A stretch of 64,000 nt of DNA from Pseudarthrobacter sulfonivorans (GCF_014712225.1 NZ_JACXBW010000007.1:62001-126000); one strand, 5' to 3'. Positions 8,828 through 18,487 are shown, counted from the stretch's first letter. Notes: a model not told the origin generated them from the sequence alone. Translations and numbers: made by a program.

Positions 8828-9537
8828 TGGAGTGGTTCCTGGCGAACAGCGGAATGGTCCTGGAACGGGCCGGGCAGCATCTTGTGCTGGCGCTGGTGCC
8901 GATGGTCCTGGGACTGGTGATTTCCATTCCGCTGGCCCAGCTGGCACGGATCCATCCGGTGTTGCGGTCCGTCATCGTGACGGCCAGTTCGCTGCTGTAC
9001 ACCATCCCGTCGCTGGCGCTGTTCATCATCCTGCCCTCCATCCTTGGAACGCGGATCCTGGACCCCATCAACGTCATTGTCGCGCTGACCATCTACGCCG
9101 TGGCGCTGCTGGTCCGGGCCGCCCTTGATGCCTTTGACTCCGTGGAGGAGGATCTCCGGCAGGCGGCCACCGCCATGGGGTACAAACCGTGGCTCCGCTT
9201 CGTCCAGATCGACCTGCCGCTTTCGCTGCCGGTGATGTTTGCCGGGCTGCGCGTGGTCTCCGTCAGCAATATTTCCCTGGTGAGCGTCGCCGCGCTCCTG
9301 GGCGTGGGCAACCTCGGCATGCTGTTTACGGACGGACTGCAACGGAACTTCGTCACCGAAGTTGTGGTGGGAATTGTGGCCATCCTGGTGCTCGCGCTGC
9401 TGATGGATGCGGTGCTGGTCCTGCTGGAAAGGCTGCTGACGCCGTGGACGCGCGCCGCCAAAGCGCCAGGCCCGTCCGTTCCCCTCAGCGCACGCTACGT
9501 GGCCGATGCCAACGTCCATGCGGGGGCCGGCCCATGA
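8827..9537 (+). CDS. opuCB: Osmoprotectant ABC transporter permease
   Basis: A 236-residue permease with about five membrane helices and the coupling motif LRQAATAMGYKPWLRFVQIDLPLSLPVMF (about residues 111-139). It starts one base before the end of the ATPase gene (overlapping ATGA) and ends 4 bp into the next permease gene, so translation is probably coupled. The single-domain permease pair plus separate binding protein is the OpuC/EhuB-like layout rather than ProW. Confidence 0.87.
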   Translation: MEWFLANSGMVLERAGQHLVLALVPMVLGLVISIPLAQLARIHPVLRSVIVTASSLLYTIPSLALFIILPSILGTRILDPINVIVALTIYAVALLVRAALDAFDSVEEDLRQAATAMGYKPWLRFVQIDLPLSLPVMFAGLRVVSVSNISLVSVAALLGVGNLGMLFTDGLQRNFVTEVVVGIVAILVLALLMDAVLVLLERLLTPWTRAAKAPGPSVPLSARYVADANVHAGAGP

Positions 9538-10286
9538 GCAACATTTTCACAGATACCTTCGCCTGGCTCGCCGACCCCATTCATTGGACGGGCAGTTCCG
9601 GCATCCCGGTCCGGTTGGTGGAGCACCTCCAGTACAGCGGGCTGGTCCTCGTGATTGCCGCCGCCATCGCCGTTCCCGTGGGGCTCTACATCGGGCACAC
9701 CGGCCGGGGTCGCGTGGTGGCCGTTGCGGTGGCGGGCGCCCTGCGCGCCCTGCCCACCCTGGGCCTGCTGGTGCTCTTCGCCCTCCTCGCCGGAAGCAGT
9801 CTGATGCCACCGGTCTGGGCACTTGTCATCCTCACCGTTCCACCGCTCCTCGCCGGGACCTACGCAGGCATCGCCAGCGTTGACAGGGCCGTAGTGGATG
9901 CGGCACGGGCCATGGGGATGACCGAGCTGCAGATCCTCTTCCGGGTTGAGCTTCCCAATGGCTTGCAGGTGATGTTCGGCGGCATCCGCACCGCCGTCCT
10001 GCAGGTCATCGCCACCGTGTCGGTTGTGGCATACCTGCCGCTGGGCGGGCTGGGCCGCTACCTCTTTGACGGGCTGGTCCTGCAGGACTTCCCGCGGATG
10101 CTTGCCGGGTCGCTGCTCATCGCCGCGCTGGCCATCGTTTTTGACCTCATCCTGGCCGCGGTGCAAAGAACGGTTCTTTCGCCGGGCCTTAAGCCCGATC
10201 CCCGCGGTGGCCGGACGGCCACCGCTGATCTCCCAGCTGCCGCGCCTGCGCCAGCTGCTGTTCAAGGAGGCACCTATGAAAGATAA
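9534..10286 (+). CDS. opuCD: Osmoprotectant ABC transporter permease
   Basis: A 250-residue second permease. The start ATG 9534 overlaps the upstream stop in ATGA. Helices begin at about residue 32; the coupling segment VDAARAMGMTELQILFRVELPNGLQVM lies at about residues 121-147. The C-terminal 30 residues are Ala/Pro-rich and overlap the start of the binding-protein gene by 11 bp. Confidence 0.86.
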   Translation: MSNIFTDTFAWLADPIHWTGSSGIPVRLVEHLQYSGLVLVIAAAIAVPVGLYIGHTGRGRVVAVAVAGALRALPTLGLLVLFALLAGSSLMPPVWALVILTVPPLLAGTYAGIASVDRAVVDAARAMGMTELQILFRVELPNGLQVMFGGIRTAVLQVIATVSVVAYLPLGGLGRYLFDGLVLQDFPRMLAGSLLIAALAIVFDLILAAVQRTVLSPGLKPDPRGGRTATADLPAAAPAPAAVQGGTYER

Positions 10287-11232
10287 CGTCCGGACAACCG
10301 TCACCCGCCGGGGACTGGCCGGCCTGGCCGCCGGCGTCGGCCTCGCCGTAGCCCTGACGGCCTGCGGCGGCAGCGACCCGTTGGCCACGCCCAGCACCAG
10401 TGCCGCCAGCGGCGGCGCGGGCGGGTCCTTGACTGTCGGTTCCGCTGACTTCCCCGAGAGCCAGATCATCGCGGAGATCTATGCAGGCGCGCTCAACGCT
10501 GCCGGCGTGACTGCCACCACCAAACCGAACATCGGCTCCCGGGAAATCTACGTCAAGGCCGTCCAGGACGGTTCCGTGGACCTCGTGCCGGACTACACCG
10601 GCAACCTGCTCTCCTACTTTGACGCCGCGGCCCCGGAAGTCTCGGCCGACGATGTCTACAAAGCCCTTCCCGGCAAACTCCCTGACGGACTGGCGGTCCT
10701 GGACGCGTCCAAGGCCGAAGACAAGGACGCCATGGTTGTCACCAAGGCCACTGCCGAGAAGTACCAGCTGAAGTCCATCGAGGACCTGGCCAAGGTCTGC
10801 AAGGACCTGACCATCGGGGCGCCCGCCACCTTCGAGACCCGTCCCTACGGCTTCCCCGGCCTGAAGCAGAACTACGGCTGTGAAATGAAGGCGCTGAAGC
10901 CGTTCAGCGACGGCGGCGGCAACCTGACCCTGCAGGCGCTGCTGACCGACGACGTCCAGGTTGCGGACATCTACACCACCACGCCGTCCATCGCGGACAA
11001 CGACCTGGTAGTCCTGGCGGATCCCAAGAACAACTTCAAGGCCCAGCAGGTCCTGCCCCTCTACAACAAAGCAAAAATGACGGACAAAGCCAAAGAGGCG
11101 CTCAACGGCGTTTCGCGGATCCTCACCACGGATGACCTGATCAACCTCAACCGCGCCGTCAGCGGCAGCCAGAAGCAAAACCCCAAAGATGCAGCGGCCA
11201 CCTGGCTGAAGGACAAGGGCATCGTCAAGTAA
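10276..11232 (+). CDS. opuCC: Osmoprotectant ABC transporter substrate-binding lipoprotein
   Basis: A 318-residue lipoprotein: Arg-rich n-region, hydrophobic core and lipobox LTAC with Cys30. The mature domain begins SLTVGSADFPESQIIAEIYA and contains GSREIYVKAVQDGSVDLVPDYTGNLL, characteristic of the OpuAC/quaternary-amine-binding fold. AAGGAGG lies 5 nt before ATG 10276, the strongest ribosome site in the operon, matching the higher need for binding protein. A 19-bp terminator stem follows. Confidence 0.9.
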   Translation: MKDNVRTTVTRRGLAGLAAGVGLAVALTACGGSDPLATPSTSAASGGAGGSLTVGSADFPESQIIAEIYAGALNAAGVTATTKPNIGSREIYVKAVQDGSVDLVPDYTGNLLSYFDAAAPEVSADDVYKALPGKLPDGLAVLDASKAEDKDAMVVTKATAEKYQLKSIEDLAKVCKDLTIGAPATFETRPYGFPGLKQNYGCEMKALKPFSDGGGNLTLQALLTDDVQVADIYTTTPSIADNDLVVLADPKNNFKAQQVLPLYNKAKMTDKAKEALNGVSRILTTDDLINLNRAVSGSQKQNPKDAAATWLKDKGIVK

Positions 11233-11255
11233 CACCTCACGTTTTGCGGTAAACC

Positions 11256-11300
11256 ACGACGGCGGCTGCCGGACCCATAAAGTCCGGCAGCCGCCGTCGT
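11256..11300 (+). terminator. Strong hairpin terminator of the opuC operon
   Basis: Two perfect 19-nt arms (11256-11274 and 11282-11300) beginning ACGACGGCGGC enclose a 7-nt loop. No T-tract follows, as is common in high-GC actinobacteria. Confidence 0.8.
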
Positions 11301-11367
11301 ACGCCGCCTGCACTCATGTGTCCGAGGTCTCAACGGAAGTACATCCGTCCTATGGCATATTTGATGG

Positions 11368-12588
11368 ATGGCAGAATTCAAGCAGTCCACCAAGCTTCAC
11401 AACGTCCTTTACGACATCCGTGGACCGATTCTTCAGGCCGCCCAGCAGATGGAGGCGGAGGGTCACCGGATCCTCAAACTGAACATCGGAAACCCGGCCC
11501 CGTTTGGATTCGAAGCGCCGGACGCCATCCTGGTGGACATGATCCGCCACCTGCCGCATGCCCAGGGCTACAGCGACTCGCGCGGGATTTTCTCGGCCCG
11601 CACTGCCGTATCGCAGTACTACCAGACCCGCGGCATCCAGAACATCCACGTGGACGACATCTACCTGGGCAACGGCGTCAGCGAACTCATCACCATGTCG
11701 CTGATGGCACTGCTCGACGCCGGCGACGAGGTTCTCATCCCGACGCCCGACTACCCGCTGTGGACCGCCTCCGTCGCCCTCGCCGGCGGCAAGCCCGTGC
11801 ACTACCTCTGCGATGAGGAATCCGGCTGGCAGCCGGACCTCGAGGACATGGAAGCCAAGATCACGCCCCGCACCAAGGGCATCGTGGTGATCAACCCCAA
11901 CAACCCCACCGGTGCCGTCTACCCGGAAGAGACGCTGAAGAAAATCGTGGCTCTCGCCGAGAAGCACGGCCTGGTGATCTTTGCCGACGAGATCTACGAA
12001 AAGATCCTGTACGAAGACGCTGTCCACATCAACCTGGCCGCGCTGACGGGCGACGACGTCCTCTGCCTCACCTTCAGCGGGCTTTCCAAGGCCTACCGCG
12101 TCTGCGGCTACCGTGCGGGCTGGATGGCCATTTCCGGGCCGAAAAAGGATGCCGCGGACTACCTCGAGGGCATCAGCCTGCTGGCGAACATGCGCCTGTG
12201 CGCGAACGTTCCGGCCCAGCACGCCATCCAGACGGCGCTCGGCGGCTACCAGAGCATCAACGACCTGATCCTGCCGGGAGGCCGCCTGCTCGAGCAGCGC
12301 AACAAGGCCTATGACATGCTCAACGCCATTCCCGGGGTCAGCACGCAGCAGGCCCGGGGTGCCATGTACCTCTTCCCCAAGCTCGATCCCGAGGTTTACC
12401 GCATCCGCGACGACGAGAAGTTCGTCCTGGACCTGCTGCGCGAGCAAAAGATCCTGGTGTCCCACGGCCGCGCCTTCAACTGGGTCCGCCCGGACCATTT
12501 CCGGATGGTCACCCTGCCGCTGGTGAAGGACCTTGAGGAGGCCATTAACCGCATGGGGGACTTCCTGAGCCGGTACAAAGGGAACTAG
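11368..12588 (+). CDS. alaA: AlaA-type pyridoxal-phosphate aminotransferase (class I/II)
   Basis: A 406-residue fold-type I aminotransferase. The N-terminus KLHNVLYDIRGPILQAA and LNIGNPAPFGFEAPD is typical of the AlaA/YfbQ group, which transfers the amino group between glutamate and pyruvate to make alanine. The PLP lysine is Lys241 in FSGLSKAYRVCGYRAGW. NPNNPTGAVYPEE and DEIYEKILYE supply the other cofactor contacts. CATATT sits 6 nt before the ATG, a possible leaderless -10. Substrate is inferred from family resemblance. Confidence 0.85.
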   Translation: MAEFKQSTKLHNVLYDIRGPILQAAQQMEAEGHRILKLNIGNPAPFGFEAPDAILVDMIRHLPHAQGYSDSRGIFSARTAVSQYYQTRGIQNIHVDDIYLGNGVSELITMSLMALLDAGDEVLIPTPDYPLWTASVALAGGKPVHYLCDEESGWQPDLEDMEAKITPRTKGIVVINPNNPTGAVYPEETLKKIVALAEKHGLVIFADEIYEKILYEDAVHINLAALTGDDVLCLTFSGLSKAYRVCGYRAGWMAISGPKKDAADYLEGISLLANMRLCANVPAQHAIQTALGGYQSINDLILPGGRLLEQRNKAYDMLNAIPGVSTQQARGAMYLFPKLDPEVYRIRDDEKFVLDLLREQKILVSHGRAFNWVRPDHFRMVTLPLVKDLEEAINRMGDFLSRYKGN

Positions 12589-12637
12589 CCTGTGGTGACG
12601 CGCCTGTTGGCGCGGACACTGCGGACAAAGGAATCCC

Positions 12638-13492
12638 ATGGCCGGCCTGGTTGAGTTCAAAAAGCACCCGTCCTCGACACTGAAGGCCGGGAATGACTTC
12701 GTCCTGGCCGACGTCGACCCCGATTCCACGCCTGGCTTTGCCGGCAACAAGGCTGACGGCCAGGCACTCCTGGCGGACCTGGATGACAAACTGGCCCAGC
12801 TGCAGGAACAGCTGTTCGCCGAATCCAGGTTCGGCGGAACGAAGCGGATCCTGCTGATCCTCCAGGCGATGGACACCGCCGGCAAGGGCGGCATCGTCAA
12901 GCACGTCATGGCCGCCATGGATCCACAGGGAGTCCAGTTCAAGGCCTTTAAGGCGCCCACTGAGGAGGAAAAGTCCTACGACTTCCTCTGGCGGATCGAG
13001 AAGGAAGTCCCCGCGGCCGGGATGGTAGGCGTTTTCGACCGTTCCCAGTACGAAGACGTCCTCATCCACCGGGTCCACGGCTGGGCGTCTCCCGAGGAAC
13101 TGACACGACGCTACGAGGCCATCAATGAGTTCGAGGCCAGGCTGACGGACTCCGGAACCAAGGTTGTCAAAGTCATGCTCAACATCAGCAAGGACGAGCA
13201 GAAGGCACGGCTCCTGGCACGTTTGGAGGACCCCGCCAAGCACTGGAAGTACAGCCGCGGCGACCTGACGGAGCGTGCCTTCTGGGACGACTACATGGCC
13301 GCCTATCAGGCGGCCATCGACAACACGAACACCGAGGCCGCCCCGTGGCACGTGATCCCGGCCAACAAAAAGTGGTTCGCACGGATCGCTGTCCAGCAAC
13401 TGCTGCTCGGCGCGCTTGATGACTTGCACCTTGAGTGGCCGAAAGCGGATTTCGACGTCGGCGTGGAGCGCGAGCTCGTCCAGAGGTCCTGA
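12638..13492 (+). CDS. ppk2: Polyphosphate kinase 2 family protein
   Basis: A 284-residue PPK2-fold kinase that transfers phosphate between polyphosphate and nucleotides. Walker A is QAMDTAGKGG (about residues 73-82); the Walker B/lid region is GVFDRSQYEDVLIHRVHGW (about 131-149); YSRGDLTERAFWDDYMAAY is the conserved C-terminal element. At this length it is a single-domain form, so class I or III; sequence reading alone does not settle ADP versus AMP preference. It stands 49 bp after the aminotransferase and may share its transcript. Confidence 0.88.
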   Translation: MAGLVEFKKHPSSTLKAGNDFVLADVDPDSTPGFAGNKADGQALLADLDDKLAQLQEQLFAESRFGGTKRILLILQAMDTAGKGGIVKHVMAAMDPQGVQFKAFKAPTEEEKSYDFLWRIEKEVPAAGMVGVFDRSQYEDVLIHRVHGWASPEELTRRYEAINEFEARLTDSGTKVVKVMLNISKDEQKARLLARLEDPAKHWKYSRGDLTERAFWDDYMAAYQAAIDNTNTEAAPWHVIPANKKWFARIAVQQLLLGALDDLHLEWPKADFDVGVERELVQRS

Positions 13493-13528
13493 CCCGAACG
13501 GGTCCTGATTGGGATTAGGCGGGAGTGC

Positions 13529-13747
13529 TCAGAGGGGTTGGTCCCGGGCGGCGGCCAGGCGCTTGCGGGCGCCCTCCAGCCACTCCTCGCAACGCTTGGC
13601 CAGCGCTTCCCCCCGTTCCCACAGAGCCAGGGATTCCTCAAGGCTGGCGCCGCCGGCCTCCAGCTTGCCTACCACCAGGACCAGCTGCTCGCGGGCTTCC
13701 TCGTAGCTCAGGGCGTCGATTTCGGGATCACGTTTCGTCTCGGGCAT
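13529..13747 (-). CDS. xseB: Exodeoxyribonuclease VII small subunit
   Basis: A 72-residue helical protein with the family core [20 protein letters not shown] and [23 protein letters not shown] (about residues 12-58). XseB subunits bind XseA to form the enzyme that degrades single-stranded DNA. AAGGAGA lies 5 nt before the ATG, 13 bp after the xseA stop, so the pair forms an operon in the order large then small subunit. Confidence 0.93.
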   Translation of the reverse strand: MPETKRDPEIDALSYEEAREQLVLVVGKLEAGGASLEESLALWERGEALAKRCEEWLEGARKRLAAARDQPL

Positions 13748-13760
13748 GTGCTTCTCCTTG

Positions 13761-15053
13761 TTAAAGTTCGCCGGTGGATGTGGCGCCGAATTGGCCCTCG
13801 GCGACCCGCACGGACAGAGCGGTTCCGGCCGGCGCCTCCGAAGGGTGCCGGACTACTGCATGGCCAGCGGCGTCCGTGGCCCGGGCCGGCCGGCCGTCGG
13901 CGAGTTCCACGACGGCGTAGCCACGGTCGAGGGTTTTCTGTGGCGACAGTGAACGCACCTGGGCCTGCAGATGCACCAGCTGGTCAGCTGCCCGCACCAC
14001 TGTTGAGCTGACGGCCGCCGATGATCGCCTCAGGAGCCGTTCGAGTTCCTCCGCGCGCTCGGTCACCATCCCCTCGGGGCTGGCAAGGACAGGCCGGGAA
14101 TGAAGTGAGGCCAGCCGGTCCGTCTCGCGTTCCACCAGCCTGCCGATGCACCGGCGCAGGTATTCCCGCGCCTGCCGCACGCTCGTCAGTTCTTCGGCAA
14201 CGTCAGGCACGATCCGTTTGGCAGCGTCGGTGGGCGTTGACGCGCGGAGGTCAGCGACGTCATCGAGAAGGGGCCGGTCGGCCTCATGGCCGATGGCGCT
14301 GACAACAGGAGTGGCCGCTGCGGCCACGGCGCGGATCAGTTCCTCGCTGTTGAACGGCAGCAAGTCCTCCAGGGCGCCGCCGCCCCGCGCGATGACGATG
14401 ACGTCCACGTCCTCCCGGCCGTCCAGCTCCCGAAGGGCGCGGACGATCTGGGACACCGCGGTGTTGCCCTGGACGGCGACTTCACGGATTTCGAATTCGA
14501 CAGCGGGCCAGCGCAGCGCCGCGTTCTGCAGGACGTCCTTTTTGGCGTCAGAGTCGCGCCCGGTGATCAGTCCGATCCTGTGCGGGAGCATTGGGAGCGG
14601 CTTCTTCCGGGAATCGGCAAAGAGCCCTTCGGCGGCGAGGGCCTGGCGCAGGCGTTCGATGCGGGCCAGGAGGTCACCCAGGCCAACCGGCCGGATGTCC
14701 CGAACCTGCATGTTGAGGCGGCCGGTCTTCAGCCAGAACTCCGGTTTGAGCAGGGCCACCACGCGGGAGCCGCGTTCCAGCGGCATGTTCTGGCGGTCGA
14801 GGACCTTCGTCCAGACGGACGCAGGCAGGGAAACTTCCGCGTCCACGTCCCGCAGGGTGAGGTAGGCGTTGCCGCCGCGGCGGTTCATTTCGATGACCTG
14901 GCCCTCCACCCAAGCAGCCGGCGCGCGGTCGATATGGACCTTGAGTTTTTGGGACAGCAGCTGCAAAGGCCAAGGATTGTCGGGTGTGGTTTCAGCAGCC
15001 GTGGCAGGAAGAGTCGTAGCCGCGGTGCCCGGGAGGGCAGCCTGTTCAGACAT
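13761..15053 (-). CDS. xseA: Exodeoxyribonuclease VII large subunit
   Basis: A 430-residue protein with an N-terminal OB-fold domain (about residues 30-120, [20 protein letters not shown]) and the catalytic domain beginning at [45 protein letters not shown] and [27 protein letters not shown] are the family signatures. A coiled-coil region follows toward the C-terminus. I start at ATG 15053 (MSEQAALPG); the open frame extends to 15149, but that part lacks family similarity and overlaps an inverted repeat. Confidence 0.92.
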   Translation of the reverse strand: MSEQAALPGTAATTLPATAAETTPDNPWPLQLLSQKLKVHIDRAPAAWVEGQVIEMNRRGGNAYLTLRDVDAEVSLPASVWTKVLDRQNMPLERGSRVVALLKPEFWLKTGRLNMQVRDIRPVGLGDLLARIERLRQALAAEGLFADSRKKPLPMLPHRIGLITGRDSDAKKDVLQNAALRWPAVEFEIREVAVQGNTAVSQIVRALRELDGREDVDVIVIARGGGALEDLLPFNSEELIRAVAAAATPVVSAIGHEADRPLLDDVADLRASTPTDAAKRIVPDVAEELTSVRQAREYLRRCIGRLVERETDRLASLHSRPVLASPEGMVTERAEELERLLRRSSAAVSSTVVRAADQLVHLQAQVRSLSPQKTLDRGYAVVELADGRPARATDAAGHAVVRHPSEAPAGTALSVRVAEGQFGATSTGEL

Positions 15054-15117
15054 GCGCGCTGCCCCGGAAAGGTGTAGCTGGAGGCATGGCGGTCCTTTGT
15101 TCGGCAGGTGCAGGTGC

Positions 15118-15168
15118 AGCTTATGGATAAGGTTGTTGGCGGCTGTCATTCAACCTTATCCATAAGCT
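15118..15168. repeat. Perfect 18-bp inverted repeat in a divergent promoter region
   Basis: AGCTTATGGATAAGGTTG (15118-15135) and its exact reverse complement (15151-15168) are separated by 15 nt. It lies upstream of both xseA (minus) and the membrane-protein gene (plus) and is AT-rich against its surroundings. It could be an operator, a cruciform, or a divergent mRNA-leader hairpin; no known family's site is recognised. Confidence 0.7.
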
Positions 15169-15210
15169 CTACCACCCGGGACTGACATCCACCGTCCAGG
15201 AACCAGTCCT

Positions 15211-16101
15211 ATGATGGCTTTGCCGCCGCCAACCAGTGAGGACCTGTTTTTGCGCACCTTTGTCTCAGCCGTTGCTGCTGTTCTGGGCCTCCTGCTGTCC
15301 GCCGTGGCAATTCCGGCGATCTGGGCTGACCGCAACATCGTGCAGGAGGACGGCTTCGTGGCGCTGGCTGCACCGCTCGGCCAGGACGCCGGGTTCCAGA
15401 AACGGCTCGCGGCCGCCACTGTGGGCACCATCGACTCCGGCGCCGTACCGGCCGCGCTGGCCGGTCTGGTCAGACCCGTGCTGGAAGCGGCGGCAGGATC
15501 CCTGACAGGGCTGCCCGGCTACCCTGCGGCCTGGGAGGAAACTCTGCGCAAGAGCCACCGGCTCAGCTTTGCAGACCCCGCCTCACTGCCTCCCGAGGCG
15601 GATTCGTCGTCGTCCCTCACCTTGGACGTCGCACCCCTGGTGGCGCTGGCGACGGGGGAGATCTCGCGGGCGACCGGGCTGCCGCTGGACGCGCCGGAGC
15701 AAACGTTGATCAACGTCGGGCATTCGGACCAGCGCCAGATGATCGCGGGCCTGACCGCCTACGCTCCGCTGGGTTATCCGCTGGCCATCGGGGCCGGAAT
15801 CGCGTTTGCTTTGGCCTTAGTGGCCGCCCGCCGGAAGTGGTCGGTGCTGTTCTGCGTGGGCTTCGGGGCGCTGGTGCTGGCCGGCCTGTGGACCCTGGGC
15901 TCCAATATGGCACGCGACACGGTGCTGCGGACAGCCAGCGGAAACGAGGTTGCGGACATGTTCAAGAACGAGTTTGTGGCGGCGGCTTCCACGAGCTTTG
16001 GAGCATGGGTCACGGGAACCCTCATTGCGGGCGGTGTGCTCCTCGTTGCCGGCCTTGTGACCAGGGTCGCGTCGCCCGGGCGGAGACGCCCCAGCCGGTA
16101 G
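15211..16101 (+). CDS. Membrane protein of unknown function
   Basis: A 296-residue protein I cannot assign. It has an N-terminal helix (about residues 16-38), a roughly 150-residue extracytoplasmic segment rich in Ala, Ser and Pro, then three helices (about 190-209, 213-232 and 263-285) and a basic C-terminus GRRRPSR. ATG codons at 15211 and 15214 are both possible starts. It lies 9 bp upstream of ispH, though ispH seems to have its own promoter in this gene's 3' end. The topology suggests a surface-exposed domain between helices 1 and 2. Confidence 0.75.
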   Translation: MMALPPPTSEDLFLRTFVSAVAAVLGLLLSAVAIPAIWADRNIVQEDGFVALAAPLGQDAGFQKRLAAATVGTIDSGAVPAALAGLVRPVLEAAAGSLTGLPGYPAAWEETLRKSHRLSFADPASLPPEADSSSSLTLDVAPLVALATGEISRATGLPLDAPEQTLINVGHSDQRQMIAGLTAYAPLGYPLAIGAGIAFALALVAARRKWSVLFCVGFGALVLAGLWTLGSNMARDTVLRTASGNEVADMFKNEFVAAASTSFGAWVTGTLIAGGVLLVAGLVTRVASPGRRRPSR

Positions 16102-16110
16102 CATGGAGGC

Positions 16111-17187
16111 ATGACCTCCTCAGTTTCCCTTTCGATGCCAACTGTCCCGCGAAGGCGGCGCTCGCCTGAGGAAGTATCTGCCGCAGCGCCGGTGACGGGC
16201 CCCAAGAAGGTCCTGCTCGCAGCTCCCCGCGGCTATTGCGCCGGTGTGGATCGGGCCGTCATTGCGGTGGAAAAGGCCTTGGAGCACTATGGTCCGCCCG
16301 TGTATGTCCGCAAGCAGATTGTGCACAACGTCCACGTGGTGAGCTCGCTCGAGGCGCAGGGCGCCATCTTTGTGGACGAAACAGACGAGGTGCCCGAAGG
16401 CGCCCTGGTGATCTTCTCCGCCCACGGTGTGTCGCCCGCCGTCGTCCAGTCCGCCGAGGACCGCGGCCTGCGCACCATCGACGCCACCTGCCCTTTGGTG
16501 ACGAAAGTCCACAAGGAAGCCGTCAGATTCGCCAAGGACGACTTCGATATCCTCCTGATCGGCCACGACGGTCACGAGGAAGTTGAAGGAACCGCTGGCG
16601 AAGCCCCGGAACACATCCAGATCATCAACGGCCCGCACGAAGTGGACAAGGTCACTGTCCGGGATCCCGAAAAGGTCATCTGGCTTTCCCAGACCACACT
16701 GAGCGTCGACGAAACGATGGAGACCGTCCGGCTGCTCAAGGATCGGTTTCCCACCCTGCAGGATCCGCCCAGCGATGACATCTGCTACGCCACCACCAAC
16801 CGCCAGGTGGCCATCAAGAAGATCTCGCCGCAGGCCGACCTGGTCATCGTGGTGGGATCAGCCAATTCCTCGAACTCGGTCCGGCTGGTTGAGGTTGCCC
16901 TGGAGTACGGTGCCAAGGCTTCCTACCGTGTGGACTTCGCCAATGAGGTGGACGAGGCCTGGTTTGAAGGGGTCGCGACAGTGGGCGTCACTTCCGGTGC
17001 GTCCGTTCCCGAAGTCCTGGTCACGGACGTCCTGCGTCTGCTGGCCGACTACGGCTACGGCTCGGTGGAGGAAGTCGTCACGGCGGAAGAGGACCTGCTC
17101 TTCTCCCTGCCCAAGGAACTCCGGGCCACCCTGAAGGAAGCCGGCGACGTCAGCCGCGCCCTCGGCGGGCGCCGGTCCCGCAACTGA
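16111..17187 (+). CDS. ispH: 4-hydroxy-3-methylbut-2-enyl diphosphate reductase (LytB)
   Basis: A 358-residue iron-sulfur enzyme of the last step of the MEP isoprenoid pathway, yielding IPP and DMAPP. The three cluster-binding cysteines are present: Cys43 ([13 protein letters not shown]), Cys127 ([14 protein letters not shown]) and Cys225 ([13 protein letters not shown]). The N-terminal 30 residues are a variable extension. TAGCAT ends 6 nt before the ATG. The GGAGG lies only one base from the ATG, too close for a normal ribosome site, so a leaderless start is favoured. Confidence 0.96.
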   Translation: MTSSVSLSMPTVPRRRRSPEEVSAAAPVTGPKKVLLAAPRGYCAGVDRAVIAVEKALEHYGPPVYVRKQIVHNVHVVSSLEAQGAIFVDETDEVPEGALVIFSAHGVSPAVVQSAEDRGLRTIDATCPLVTKVHKEAVRFAKDDFDILLIGHDGHEEVEGTAGEAPEHIQIINGPHEVDKVTVRDPEKVIWLSQTTLSVDETMETVRLLKDRFPTLQDPPSDDICYATTNRQVAIKKISPQADLVIVVGSANSSNSVRLVEVALEYGAKASYRVDFANEVDEAWFEGVATVGVTSGASVPEVLVTDVLRLLADYGYGSVEEVVTAEEDLLFSLPKELRATLKEAGDVSRALGGRRSRN

Positions 17188-17197
17188 CATTTCCGAT

Positions 17198-17243
17198 GGC
17201 TGAGCATGCCGAAACCGTGAGTCCGACCTCGACAAGCTCAGCC
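17198..17243. terminator. Imperfect inverted repeat between convergent ispH and rmuC
   Basis: GGCTGAGC and GCTCAGCC are the outer perfect arms. The arms extend with mismatches over about 19 nt each (17198-17216, 17225-17243) and carry a TCGACAAGCTCAGCC-like half. Similar palindromes recur between genes in related actinobacteria (recollection, not searched). It likely serves as a two-way terminator. Confidence 0.55.
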
Positions 17244-17257
17244 ACCGGCATCCGCCA

Positions 17258-18487
17258 TCAGGCTGCCTTGTCATCCTGCTGAAGCTCGGGGGCGGCCAAC
17301 GAACGGGGCGTGACCTCCAGCGCTGCCGGGGTCAGCAGTCCTGACTCGTCCATCGCATTGAGTTTCCGGGCGGTCGGCAGGATCCGTGCCTCGAGGGTGC
17401 CGATCAGCGAGTTGTAACGGTCTACCGAAGATTTCAGGGACGACCCGAGCTTCCCCACGTTCTCGCCCAGGGTTCCCATGCGCTCGTACAGCTGGCGGGC
17501 GAGGTCGAACAGTTCGCGCGCATTGTCGGTCAGCACATCCTGGCGCCACGTGAAGGCCACCGATTTCAGCACGGCCAACAGCGTGCTCGGTGAAGCGAGG
17601 ACCACATTCCGGGACAACGCATGGTCCAGGAGCGTCGCGTCCGCCATGAGTGCCGCCGCCAGAATTGATTCCGCCGGCAGGAAGCAGATCACCAGCTCGG
17701 GGGAGTTGCCGGGGATGTCCCAGTATTTTTTGCTGCTGAGCGCGTCCACGTGTGCGCGCAGGGCTTTTGCGTGGGCCGCGAGCAGCGCCTGCTGGGATGC
17801 GTGGCCCTTTGCGCCGAGACCGTTGCCGGTGGCTTGCTCCGGACCTGATCCGGAGCCCAGTTCCTGGGCTTCAAGATACGAGGACAGCGGCACCTTCGCA
17901 TCCACCACGAGCTGCTTCTGGCCGGGAAGCTGCACCACCAGGTCCGGCCTGATTGTCGAGTCACCGCCGGCGCTGTGGACCTGTTCCAGGAAGTCCACGT
18001 GCTTCAACATTCCCGACGCTTCCACCACCCGGCGCAGCTGCACCTCGCCCCACTGGCCGCGGGCGCTGTTGGATCGGAGGGCGGATTCGAGGGCGTGTGT
18101 GGACCGGATCAGCTGGGCATCGGACAGCCGGGCCTCCTGAAGCTGCTGCGCGAGCTGGCCGTACTGCTCCAGACGGTCACGCTCAAGCAGTGCCACCTGC
18201 TGCTGCACGGCAGTGAGCTTTTCCGCCACCGGAGCCAGCGCGCGGAGGACGTTGCCGTCCTGACTGCGCGACTCTCCGAGCTCCCGGTTCTGCATGCTGA
18301 GAAGGCGCCGCTCGGCGTCGGCCGCTGCGAACTGGGCGTTGACCTCGGAAAGGCGCGCCGAGACGGCGTCGAAATCCTCCTCCAACGCGTGCGTGCGCCG
18401 GCGCAGGAAAAGGTAAGTGGCGGCGGCGCCGGCGAGGGCGCCGAGCAGCAGCATCAACAGGGCAAGAATCAGGGCTAAAGCATCCAT
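17258..18487 (-). CDS. rmuC: DNA recombination protein RmuC
   Basis: A 409-residue protein with an N-terminal membrane anchor (residues 2-30), a long coiled coil (about 35-135) and the RmuC domain (about 150-370) containing RGQWGEVQLRRVVEASGML, RPDLVVQLPGQKQLVVDAKVPL and KYWDIPGNSPELVICFLPAE. RmuC proteins limit DNA inversions and are predicted nucleases. CACAGT lies 6 nt before the ATG on the minus strand, a weak leaderless -10 candidate. It diverges from ychF. Confidence 0.93.
   Translation of the reverse strand: MDALALILALLMLLLGALAGAAATYLFLRRRTHALEEDFDAVSARLSEVNAQFAAADAERRLLSMQNRELGESRSQDGNVLRALAPVAEKLTAVQQQVALLERDRLEQYGQLAQQLQEARLSDAQLIRSTHALESALRSNSARGQWGEVQLRRVVEASGMLKHVDFLEQVHSAGGDSTIRPDLVVQLPGQKQLVVDAKVPLSSYLEAQELGSGSGPEQATGNGLGAKGHASQQALLAAHAKALRAHVDALSSKKYWDIPGNSPELVICFLPAESILAAALMADATLLDHALSRNVVLASPSTLLAVLKSVAFTWRQDVLTDNARELFDLARQLYERMGTLGENVGKLGSSLKSSVDRYNSLIGTLEARILPTARKLNAMDESGLLTPAALEVTPRSLAAPELQQDDKAA

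Noticed and set aside
11350..12960. 536-residue open frame on the minus strand antisense to the aminotransferase and PPK2 genes
   Set aside because: It is a high-GC shadow frame; the plus-strand proteins have complete family motifs, and the antisense product has none.
16105..16109. GGAGG as the ribosome binding site for ispH
   Set aside because: Only one base separates it from the ATG, too close for normal function; TAGCAT at the leaderless distance explains the start better.
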